Of a stretch of DNA of 64,000 bases, positions 10,560-20,640 are shown piece after piece. How positions within the stretch are numbered: the stretch's first letter is position 1; every line of letters starts with the position of its first letter. Origin of the DNA: Pomphorhynchus laevis. Lineage: Eukaryota; Acanthocephala; Palaeacanthocephala; Echinorhynchida; Pomphorhynchidae. The DNA is taken from contig WNNJ02000599.1 of assembly GCA_012934845.2 (NCBI GenBank), positions 186,001 to 250,000 on the forward strand, in the 5' to 3' direction. The notes beneath the pieces were generated by a model that did no database searches, was not told where the DNA came from, and saw nothing but the letters and a program-made list of their open reading frames with translations. The translations under genes and the position numbers were made by a program.

Positions 10560-13205
10560 ATACTCTAAAAATTCTCAACTACAATGCAGAAGGCATTAAA
10601 TATTTGCTATCCGTAGGTCTCGCTACATACATTTCCTCATTTCATGTCATTGTTCTAACTGAAACGTTATCATGTGATCCTTGCATCATATCAGGATTTC
10701 ATTGTATCGAAATTCCTGCAACTCTCCTCGGAAGAGGAAGGCCCCAAGGTGGTCTATTGGTTAGTTTAAATTTTGAATTTTCCAAATGGAGTTCAGTAAA
10801 GGGCAGCTGTTCGATTGCTGTTGAAATACCCCTGTGAATTTCGTAGGATGATACTTTGCCCCAATTTCATCAGCATCCGAACTAATTGACGAACTCTTTA
10901 CCCTATTTGAACAGATTAGTTTTGATCGCCCCATTATAACTGCGGGCGATTTTGTCACCAATTACACTAGTTATCTTTGTAGTAAATTACAGCTCATCTC
11001 CAGTTTCCTTCATAATTTTAGATTAATCCTTCAATCGTCTTCGTCAGATGCAACTTACTACTGCTATAACGGATCCAGCATCATCGACCTTGTACTTGCA
11101 TCCACTATCACACAAGTGACGGTAGACGTTGAAAGTTCGTGGTCGTTTATTCGAAAGCATAAGCCAGTAATCGCCAAAATTTTCATATCACCTCAAATTC
11201 CTATCTCACACACTGAAAAACTAAATATCCCAAAATTCAGTCGGCGCATCGACATCACTAAGCTGAATACTTCTCAAGTCGCTATTGCAAAACATTTACT
11301 AGGCATTGATGACCTATCGGATAGCTATGTAAGCATTTGCAATACATTGACTTCTGCTTGTACCACCCGTATCAACGTGAGAAATAAACTATCTTCAGCC
11401 ATACAACATCCGCACGTTGCTTATTTGCGATCAATTTTAAGACAACTATATTCCTGCGTCAAACATGACCCTACCGCACATCAAGTTTACATAATTTGGA
11501 AGCGAGATTTTACTGATCTAGTAAAACAGATAAATCGACAAGGCAAGTAGCTAGTTGAGATTACTGAACTGGAAGACGCCGAAAAGTTTCCATGGAAATT
11601 GAGCTCGTCTCGAAATGGGTCAGTGATTTTCAACATTTCAATTGATGTGCGGGAATCTTACTTTGAATTGTTATACGATTCATCGACTCTCTCACATTTA
11701 ACATATCGTTGTAATAATCCTTACTTTCTTTTGCATGAACTTCTACAATATGTCCTTTCCGTCGTACAAGCAAACATGCTAAACCAACCATTCACCACCA
11801 CGGAACTTGAAAGCTGTCTGCACATTATAAAGAATCATAAAGTACTGGTACAGACGCTCTCGCAATCGAACATATCAAGGCTACATTTGAAATGTTTGGT
11901 CAATATTGAACTGAACTTTTTAACAAAATATTATTCGGATGCGCTTTCCCATCGTCATAGAATCAATCAATCATCAAGTTACTTTATAAAAACGTAGATG
12001 ATTCATAGGATCTAAACGCTTATCGCGGTATCGCTATCCTCAATCATGGTTATAAATTCTTTACATCCATGATCACACGTCGTCTTTAAAACTTTTCAGA
12101 CAACCTACTCCCACCTGAACAACATGGATTTCGCCGTGGTCGCTCGACTTTATCAGCACTATCCGAAGCTCATGACACAATATTTGCCATGATTTCAACC
12201 CATCGCCGCTCCTACGCCGTATTCGTAAACTTTACCAAAGCATTTGACAACGTCAATCGTCATTTGCTTCTAGAAAAACTCAAAGTCCAGTACAACATAA
12301 ATGGAACATTCCTCGACACAATACGTCGGCTTCTGTCACCCAATAAAATACGAATATTCGACAGCGTATCTATATGTGCATCCATTATTCAACATAAAGG
12401 AGTATTACAAGGCGACCCTCTTAGCCCTATCCTCTTTTCACTGATTATCGGAGATATTCCCTCATTTAAAAAAAAGCGTCCAAAATCTTTCTTTTCACCT
12501 ATGATCTTCTGATAATCTGCGAATCCACTACAATTTTACAGACCCTACTTGACCAACTTCATGTATACTGTTTGCAAAACGACCTCAACTGTCAACACAT
12601 TAAAAACAAAAGCCATAAAATTTCGTCGTGATGGTCGCCTAGCCCGAACTGACAAGTTATCATTAAATAATCAGCATATAGAATTCGAACACTCCTATAA
12701 ATATCTTGGTGTTCATCTAACCTCTGCTTGGTCATTTCGTTTGCACCTCGAACCAAAAGCTTGTCAGATCCTCTCATCAACTTTCGCTTCTAGGAAACTG
12801 CTTAGTTTATCCTTACAAGGTGCACTCCATTTGTTTAAAGTAATGATTGAACCCATGATTACTTATGCGCTTCCCGTCATCTAATCTGACTTTTCGAGTT
12901 ACAATTTCAAACAACTTTGACTCCTGTAAATGGCGCTTCGTCAAAATGGTACTCGGATTGTCACCTAAAATCACTCTACTCCTTTTTCTGTTCTAATGTC
13001 GATCCGACCTCTACAATAGACTACCAACAACGCATTTGCTTATCAAAATCAAGATTATCTCACAATTATCAGTTGATATATAGAAGTGAATCGGTCGAAT
13101 TTGTCACTCGGTTCTGCAAAGTATTCAGTAGAATTCAATCAGTGCGTCTTCTAATTTCATCCGTTTTTGAAACAGATAAACGCTACTTCGATATTCCATT
13201 CTTAC
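10560..13205 (+). pseudogene. LINE ORF2: AP endonuclease and reverse transcriptase (broken)
   Basis: The endonuclease starts with ILNYNAEGIKYLLSVG and continues VIVLTETL (the catalytic Glu motif), GRGRPQGG and, after a frame change, ITAGDFV and YNGSSIIDLVLAS. The RT part shows YRGIAILNHGYKFFTSM, LPPEQHGFRRGRSTL, motif A AVFVNFTKAFDNVNRH (12219-12263; the usual motif-A Asp is Asn here), motif B KGVLQGDPLSPILFSLII (12396-12449) and C-terminal YKYLGVHLT and MITYALP. Motif C (YADD) falls in a damaged stretch near 12490-12510. AP-type endonucleases nick target DNA to prime reverse transcription. Several stops and frame changes make it non-functional. Confidence 0.8.
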
Positions 13206-13314
13206 CATAATGAGTTACGGTATCCATGATAGTTAGCAAATTTCGTCAGCTTGACCGTAATTATTGGATATTTCCAAAGAGTTATTTCGGACTTGGGTCG
13301 CTAGGTGCCAGTCG

Positions 13315-16150
13315 ATTAAGTATTAAGCTGGCATATATTGCCAATTAGCCTATTTGTAGAGCGGCCCAGGCGACGTATGTCCAACATTCGTCGATCAACG
13401 GCTAAATAATTGGCCGCTTGCATCAGCCGTAGGGATAGTCCTTTAATAGACTATCTCAGATCCCTCCAATAACTCCAACAGCGGATTAGACAATGGACGA
13501 AAAGGCGGAAGAGAGTCACGGATGCCTGAATTCTTAAAGTAGCGATGTTCGATCATCAAAGGATATTGGGAACGGTAGATTGCCGAACAAACAAATCAAT
13601 AAAATGAAAATGACAATCAACAAATTTACAAAATATAAATTAAGATCGATGAACAATGGGCCACTCACCACTGACCGGAGGAGTTTTCATTGTCGGGTGC
13701 CGTGTGACCAGGCAGTTGTACGGATTCAGCAAAAGAGGTATCAACATCCGAAGCGAACTAGTCTTCATGTAGGAACGTGGAATGTCATCTCGCTGGCGGG
13801 GAAGGAATCAGAATTAATTGGAAAGATGCTTCGCTTTGTTCTAGAAATAATCGGAGTGACTTCTCTTCACTATTCTGAAGCTGGAACTAAACCTTTTGAT
13901 CAACGTTGAACCTTGAACTATTCGAGAGGCACCAACGGATACATCGGAACTTACAAGTCCCGATTAACGTTCTTTATAGAGAGAGGTTTAAGCCAGTGAA
14001 CGAAAGGTTGGCGTCTCATAGACTTTTAGTCAAAGAGGGAAAGAGATAACTGTTGTGTGTATGCTTCCAACATTTTCTCAGAATACGCAGTCTTCGTGGA
14101 AGATTTTCAGGCTCTGCTTGATAGTACTTCTGTGAGATATTCCTTCGTTCTATTGGGCTACTTTAATCCTCATGTTGGTAGCGACAGTAGCACTTGGGAG
14201 GGAGTGTTAGGGAAAAGCGGACTCTCGGATCTGAATGCGAGTGGTGTTTATTGCACTTTTGTTGTTGTAACAATTTGTGCATAAACAACACCATGTTTGA
14301 ACATAAGGAGATTCATAGATAAACATGACATCATGATTCTCTCAGTCAAAGATCAATGATCGATTTTGTAATCGTTACATCTGATCTGCGACTTTATGTT
14401 CTGGAAACTCGTGTGAAGAGATTGGATGAGCTGTCAGCTGATCACTACATTGTAGTTAGTAAACTTCGATGGCAGGATCGGATGCTAGACAAGCCTGGTA
14501 ATCATAAATATTGTGTGAAGGCGTGCTGGAAGCGTCTAGCATATGTTTCTATCAAAGATCGTTGTTTGTCTACATCCGGAATGACTTCTCTCGGTTGCTA
14601 GAAGTGGTGAAAAACATTGATCAGGAATGGGATATGTTCAGATTCTCACTCGCCAAAGCAACTGTGAAAAGTTGTAGCTCGAAGGCATTAGGTGCTTGTC
14701 GCAGAGGAAATTCTCGAACTGCTTGGTGGACACCAACATTTAGAGATTTTGTCCAACAAAATAAGCTGGCTTATAAGGTAACTTTGTCAGATAAATCAGT
14801 GGAAGCTGAAGACAAGTACCAAAGGCAAAGAGAACTTCAGCTCGATCGAAGAGTGCGTTCCAATTATCGGATCATCACTCTTCTTAGCCAGACTGGAAGC
14901 TATTTGCTAAGATTCTTTCTTTAATTAAGAATACGGCCTATAGTTGAAGGACAGCTGCAAGAGGGACAATGCGGCTTTCGTTCAGGTCGTGAAACTACGG
15001 ATCAGCACTTTACTCTCTCAACAATCCTCGAACGGTCTTGGGAGTTCGCTCAACCGGTCTACATGTGCTTTGTAGATTTGGAGAAGGCGTTCGACCGAGT
15101 TCTGTGAGAGAGGTTGTGGGAGGTACTAAGGGAGTATTAAGTACCACACTATCTTCGGGTAGCTGTGGCTTCTCTGTATGAACAAAGTATGAGTTGTGTT
15201 CGTGTTCTAGGTAGGAAGTCAGAATCATTTCCAGTAGGCGTAGGGATACATCAGGGCTGTTATTTGTCTTCACTTTTATTCATTGTTTACTTAGACAAAA
15301 TTTCGAGACGGGCTGCTCTGATGGATGTCGGTCTTCTGTTCGGTTCCATTAGGATACCATCTCTGTTTTTTGTAGATGATGTTGTATTGTTGGCTTCTTG
15401 TGCAGAGGACTTACAATGCTTACTAGATTGATCTCGATGGAATACCAAGCGGCAGTGATGTTGGTTAGTACCTCTAGGACTATCTCTATGTGTTCGTCTC
15501 AGATTCAGGTTTCAATTTCAATCCTGATTGGGAAAAAGGTTCTACCTGATGTGGAGATTTTCATGTATTTTACGGTATTGTTCTCGAAGGACAGCAGGGA
15601 CATCAAGGAGATTGAGTAGCGGATTTGTGCAACTAACGCCACAATGCGTTCTTTGTACAGATATGTCGTGGTGAAGCGGGAGTTGAGTCTTCGGGCGAAG
15701 CTTTCGGTTTACCGCAAAATCTTCGTTCCTATCTTAGCCTGTGGTCATGAACTTTGGATTTTGATTGAAAGGATAAGATCTTGGATACAGACTACCTAAA
15801 TGAAGTTTTTTTTGCGTTGTGCCCGGTCTTATCCTTAGAGATAATGTTTGGAATTCTGTCATCCGGGATTGACTCGGAGTAAATTTGCTGATTTTCCACA
15901 TCGAAGAAAGTCTGAAGAAATGAATCGGACACGTTCTGAGAATGTCTAGGGATTGCCTTCCTCGAAGGGTTTTCCAGGCCGGATTCTCTGGAAACAAACC
16001 TCGATGTAGACCTCGATTTCGTTGGAGATCAATTCTTGAAACTGGCGGAAGAGCGCCATGGGCTATCTGAAAGAAAACTCTGGTCTGTCGCCCAGGATCG
16101 CGATGTCTGGAGTAGTTTATTTTGTGCACTGCTCCACGGCCCGATACCCG
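13315..16150 (+). mobile_element. RTE-like LINE (APE and RT), degenerate
   Basis: The 5-prime UTR (13315-13560) matches the start of the minus-strand copy at 56640. The endonuclease begins SLHVGTWNVISLAGKESEL (about 13760), with FVEDFQALLDSTSV and VLLGYFNPHVGSDSSTW (about 14090-14200), and RSMIDFVIVTSDLRLYVLE (about 14350). RT motifs are LEKAFDRV (about 15078-15100), VGIHQGCYLSSLLFIVYLD (about 15240-15295) and FFVDDVVLLAS (15370-15400). The C-terminal region (15640-16135) keeps scattered matches to the RTE/BovB tail (IYVPTL-like, GxLPRRVFQAG, SRCLE). Many stops and frame changes show an old copy. The usual motif-B Pro of QGCPLSP is Tyr here. Confidence 0.8.
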
Positions 16151-16620
16151 GAATAGTGGTTTACAAGAAAAACCTGATGTAATATTATTTGTTTTTTCTT
16201 CTCAACAAATTGTTGTTGTATTTCGGACTCTCGATAAAAGTTTTCTTGACGATTTTAGCTTTACTGACCAAACAAAGCCCACTATCTTAATTATTAATGC
16301 AACGATTCGATTTGCCATATACCGCTGCATGGGAGGAATTTTCATATCTAGATGGACTGGGAAGCAAAGCTTAGTTAATAAGGAGTACCAGTACACACCA
16401 GCAATTATTTATCTTTGCATTTGGCTGAACGGGACCTGTAAATAAAAAAGAGCATTAATTATGCGGGCATCTATGGATAGGCTACATCATCATTATTGTC
16501 GAAATAGACTACCCTGCCACTTGCGACTTTACATGCATTTGCCGCTTCTGTGTTCGTCGTGTAAGAATATCAATTATTACAAGGAATACATTTACTGTAT
16601 TTCTTGGTTAGGACATCAGT
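16150..16620. other. Stretch without a recognised gene
   Basis: A chance open frame spans part of it, but it has no recognisable domain and begins inside the end of the RTE-like LINE. Nothing else was seen. Confidence 0.5.
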
Positions 16621-16623
16621 GAT

Positions 16624-16735
16624 CTACATTGTAGATCACTACAATGTAGTGATCAGTTGACAGCTCATCCACTCTCTTCACACGAGTTTCCAGAACATAA
16701 AGTCGCAGATCAGAGCATTAACTCTATTGCAGCTG
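16624..16735 (-). mobile_element. RTE-like LINE scrap with palindrome
   Basis: On the minus strand this reads the same APE-end segment as 14375-14458 (CTGCGACTTTATGTTCTGGA, then GTGAAGAGAGTGGATGAGCT). It ends in a palindromic stretch in which GATCTACATTGTAGATC and GATCACTACATTGTAGTGATC-like arms overlap (16622-16658), as if the end had folded back and been copied. Confidence 0.75.
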
Positions 16736-16889
16736 GAAAAATTGATTTGATTTGAATTTCTGCTTTGTCTAAATATTTCACCTCACTGCCAATGGTGGCA
16801 AAAGAGGTTTTGTAATCGAATCTCTTAGATTAATGGATTTATTAAGAAAATCTTTATTATTAATGTTATTAATAAATAACATTAATAAT

Positions 16890-17058
16890 AAGGTTTTTAA
16901 TTTTTTTAATTTTTTAATTTTTTTTATTAATTTGTTTTTTCATTTATTTTTTTTTCTTTCTTTTTATTTTTTTTATTTTTTTTTATTTTGTTTAGTTTTT
17001 TTAATTTTTTTTATTTTATTTTTTTAATTTTTTTATTTTTTTTTTCTTTTTTTTAAAT
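16890..17058 (+). repeat. T-rich low-complexity tract
   Basis: Nearly pure T with scattered A, about 170 bp. It directly precedes the 5-prime leader of the RLE-type LINE at 17064. It may be a poly(A) tail of an element in the opposite orientation, or simple-sequence growth. Confidence 0.7.
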
Positions 17059-17063
17059 TCAGC

Positions 17064-20000
17064 TTAAAAAAAGTTTGAGATAAAATAACATACAATCGAC
17101 TTTCCAGATCGGCGCGCTTCTCTCGCCGATCAAATACATTGACAGTTTAAAAAATTCCTTTTCTACTGTGCATCCGGCATCTGTGGTCGGGACAACGAGT
17201 TTAAACCAAAATTCAAGCAGTCATCCCGAGATACAAGGGCTCTGACTAGTGTGCATATTATTGACGGAGCCCCGCAAGGACTAGCTCGGACGAAGTAATG
17301 AAGAAGGGAAAGCCGTCCAGTTCAATTCTATGCTGTACCTGCAACGGTCAGGCTGCCAGGTGCACCGGTTGCAAATGTGCCAAGGTAAATCGTCAATGTG
17401 TAAACTGCAGAGCTGGTAGATGTAATAACCGCCAACAAATGTTTAGTTCAACTACCTCTAATAGTGTGGGAATCACGGAATATCGCTTAGACTCCGATAA
17501 TTATGATCAAATTCCTGCGACCATGACAACAGAGTCCACAATTCAGATTATGGAAAACAAGCATATATATCAACCTCCTGTGGAGGGAAGGGGGCAGCAA
17601 ATGAGTAATCTAACAAATATGCGGTCTGAAGGTGCTACTGAGTTAGAAATTTCATTTCTGGAGGTGAGTAAGTGGAAACCCAATCTCTCCAGTTTGCCGC
17701 AGTGTAATGAGAGTAGAATATTTCTAAGGAAGTTGACTAACTTGTTTAATAAAGTTGATACTCCGGAAGATGTCGCGGGATCAGCTTTGATGTCAGTTTC
17801 GCTTCTATCACAGTGTGTTCTTCAGCGTTTGCCAACTAGAAAGATTGCACTTATTAGGAAAACAATGGCTAGAAGACTTCGGCTCTGGTCTCTAGGGAAT
17901 CTAAAAGAACTACTTGAAGAGGCACGATCGCTTCAGCGTAGTGTAAAACTTACCCGTTACATAGAAAATAAGTCCTGGAAATTAGTTTTTATCAAACAGA
18001 TGTCAATTGGTAAAACATCCAGAGCGATGAGAATGCTCGATCCGGACTTCATCTCCTTAAAGGTTTTGTGCTTCGACGATAATATTGAAAATGCTAGCGT
18101 ACGAGATTTATTGGATGAGAAACATTCAGCTTCAGCTGGTCTAGTAGATGACGCTATCGTAAGGAATCCATACATGACTGATAGTACTTTCCATCCTGTA
18201 ATTTTCGAAGCGATTGACGCTGACTGTATTATTAAGGAGGCTAAGCGTACTACGGGGCGGCTGGTCCTTCGGGAGTCGATGCTCTATCTTGGAGAAAGAT
18301 GCTTACATTATTCGGCAGAGATTCACGAGACCTCGCTGATGCACTGGCTTATCTAGCCAGAAAAGTTGCAGGGGAGAACTTACATCCGTCAAATCTAAAG
18401 GCGTTTCGCATTTTTCGTCTCATTGCTCTCGATAAATCACCCGGCGTTAGACCAATCGGGATAGGTGAGGTGTTTAGACGAATAATTAGCAAATCAATTT
18501 TAAGATTGATAACGAAATATGTCCAGTCAGTTTCATCGAATGTACAACTATGTGCAGGACAACGCAGTGGTATTGAGTATGCTGTTCACAGCGTTCGGGA
18601 AGCCTTTCACCTGTCATCTTCGGCATGCATATTGACGATTGATGCTAGCAATGCGTTCAATAGAATAAATCGCAAGAATGCCCTAGCCAGTATGATTAAC
18701 ATTTGCCCAGCACTTTCGACAACATTGTATAACACGTACTGTGAAGATCCGGTCTTATCTATAGGGGATGAACTAAAGTCCTCCCGTGAAGGCTTCACTC
18801 AGGGCGACCCAATATCGATGATTGCATTTGCGGCTGCATCAATACCGTTGATTCGAGAATTGCAAAGGTTATTGCCCAATGCCTTTCAACGATGGTATGC
18901 AGATGACGTGTCATTTGTCGGGAGTCTTGACGATGCGTTTCATTTCTTTGAAATAATTAAGAGAGTAGGCCCCAAATACGGATTTCATGTGAATCCGAAT
19001 AAATGTAAACTATTAACGAAAGATGGGATTGATTCTAGAGATCTGGAAAAATTTAGTAATGTTAACATTCAGTTTTGTGAGGATGGGATTGAACTTTTAG
19101 GCTCGTTTATTGGGTCTGTCGATTATGTGCGAGAGCGAGTTATTTCACGAGTTAGTAAGTGGAGTGTGATGTTGGAAAGATTGGTGGAAATCGCGTTATT
19201 TGATCCACAGTGTGCCCTTTCGGCCTATACATTCGCATTCCAGCATAGTTGGACACATCTCGTGAGGACTTGTAAATGTGAGGATGGTTGGTTTCAACCT
19301 TTGGAGTACATATTTGTAAATAAGTTCTTACCGGCGCTTACGGGATTAGTATATACCGCCGGAACTACGCAAAACCATTTCTCTTCCGTATGGGGAAGGG
19401 GGTCTTGGCTTAGATATAATTGGAAAATATATTGGGATTCAATACGATCGATCCTGTAGGGTTAGCGCAGCGTTGGGTTGTTATGCTGATATTAACAAGG
19501 TTAAGGAGGCCCAATCAATGATGTTAAGGGAAATCCGTAGCGAAGTGAGAAAGTACGGGGAAAACAAACGGGCCACATTAGAGCTGAAAATGGAATCGGT
19601 TCAAAAGTGTGCACAGAGATATGCCTCAGAGAAGGGGGCGTCTTCCTGGTTAACAATGCGTCCGCTTGATTCCAAGGGATACCATCTCAGTCCGGTCGAA
19701 TTTCGGGATGCATTAGCTATGCGTTTTGGATGGACACCAGTGAATGTTGCTTCGCATTGGGTCTGTGGAGAATCCATTAATGTTTTACATTCACTCTCAT
19801 GCAGACATGGGGGTCTAACAATTGTTCGACATAGCATCATCAGAGATGTATTAGCCGCAACGATAAAAAGCGTATGTGATAATGTCTGCATTGAACCCGT
19901 TCTGGCTCCTGTCATGGATGAGGGTGTCTTATCAGCAACCAGGTGCAGGGATATGAATGCTTGTTTGGATATAGCATGCACAGGAATCTTTGGCAATAGA

Positions 20001-20440
20001 TGGAAGCGGTCCTTAATGGACGTTTCAATATTTAATGTATTTGCTCCATCGTATGCTCAGAGAGTCCCTTCAAATGTTTACGCTTTTCATGAGAATCGGA
20101 AGAGAGCGAAGTATGTGGATAGAGTATCCATTATTGAAAGAGGTACATTCATCCCCCTTATCTTCTCAGTTTTTGGTGGCGCAGGGAAGTCAGCCAGCGG
20201 ACTGCTGAAAAAAGTTGCTGCATTGATGTCTAACTCTAATTTGCAATCGTACGCGGATAACATTACAAGCATACGTAGGACGATTGCCGTTGCCCTGATC
20301 AAAACAAATTCTGCGTGCTTCAGAAAGAATACGACTGAAGCAGGGACATCGAACAATACAATAAAATAATTATGTGTAAAGGCCCATTTGAGGGAACCTA
20401 AAATTGTAAATATTTAAAGAATAAATATTATTATTAAAAA
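17064..20440 (+). mobile_element. RLE-type LINE, copy 1, nearly full length
   Basis: A single-ORF non-LTR retrotransposon of about 3.4 kb: leader (17064-17297) containing AGATAAAATAACATACAATC and the CATCCCGAGATACAAGGGC motif, coding region 17298-20369, and a 3-prime UTR with GCCCATTTGAGGGAACCTAA. The same 3-prime word (GCCCATTTGCAGGATACCTT) ends the neighbouring copy 2. The coding region is more GC-rich than the surroundings. Clade is not certain; a C-terminal restriction-like endonuclease places it with early-branching LINEs in the R2/R4/CRE sense. Confidence 0.85.
17298..20369 (+). pseudogene. RLE-type LINE polyprotein, copy 1 (two frame changes)
   Basis: The domain order is Cys-rich block (LCCTCNGQAARCTGCKCAK, QCVNCRAGRCNN; residues about 12-45), linker with LQRLPTRK, reverse transcriptase, Cys-His motif and restriction-like endonuclease. 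RT landmarks are VRPIGIGEVFRRI (18450), VQLCAGQRSGIEYAV (18541), motif A LTIDASNAFNRINR (18631), motif B REGFTQGDPISM (18787), motif C RWYADDVSF (18892) and ELLGSFIG (19090). The C-terminus has GASSWLTMRPL, a WVCGES...HSLSCRHGG Cys-His cluster (19755-19813), and endonuclease-like LDIACTGIFGNRWKRSLMDV followed by HENRKRAKY, the D, D and K positions expected of a PD-(D/E)XK fold. The frame changes near 18250 and again between about 19340 and 19470. It would reverse-transcribe its RNA at a nicked target. The copy looks fairly young. Confidence 0.85.
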
Positions 20441-20640
20441 ATAAGGTTTTTTAATAATAATTTAAGGTTTTTTGACCTTAAAAAAGTTTGATATAAAAAG
20501 TAAATATACTGCTAACTAACAACTACTTACAATAAATAACATACAAGTTTAAACTATCCTGTTATCCCTATTAACTACTTACACTAATTACATTACTTAC
20601 AACTCGCTGTTGTTCATCCTCAAAACAATCCTCAAAACAC
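20440..20640. other. Spacer between the two RLE-type LINEs, made of leader-like repeats
   Basis: It contains partial repeats of the leader words: TTAAAAAAGTTTGATATAAA (20476), ACTTACAATAAATAACATAC (20526) and the full version starting at 20638. The words CTTACAA and AACTACTTAC recur. It looks like broken leader copies from repeated insertion at one kind of site. Confidence 0.55.

Larger units (their letters stand above)
9081..13210 (+). mobile_element. Near full-length LINE with AP-endonuclease and Cys-rich ORF1
   Basis: A two-ORF LINE in the usual order: leader (9081-9185), ORF1 with Cys-rich, coiled-coil and RRM-like parts (9186-10410), AP-type endonuclease (10560-11170), linker (11200-11990), reverse transcriptase (12030-12530) and thumb/C-terminal part (12540-13205). 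Several stops and frame changes lie in both ORFs, so the copy is dead. The leader shares the words GAGATAAATAACATACAATC and GTCCAGCT with the leaders of the RLE-type elements at 17064 and 20640. Clade is uncertain; the domain order resembles CR1/L2/Jockey-like lineages. Confidence 0.8.

Noticed and set aside
16833-17027. Phe/Leu-rich open frame resembling a membrane protein
   Set aside because: It is the translation of a T-rich low-complexity tract.
20550-20575. CCTGTTATCCCTATT resembles part of the I-SceI recognition site
   Set aside because: Only 13 of 18 bases match, there is no homing endonuclease or rRNA context, and a single partial match is not evidence.
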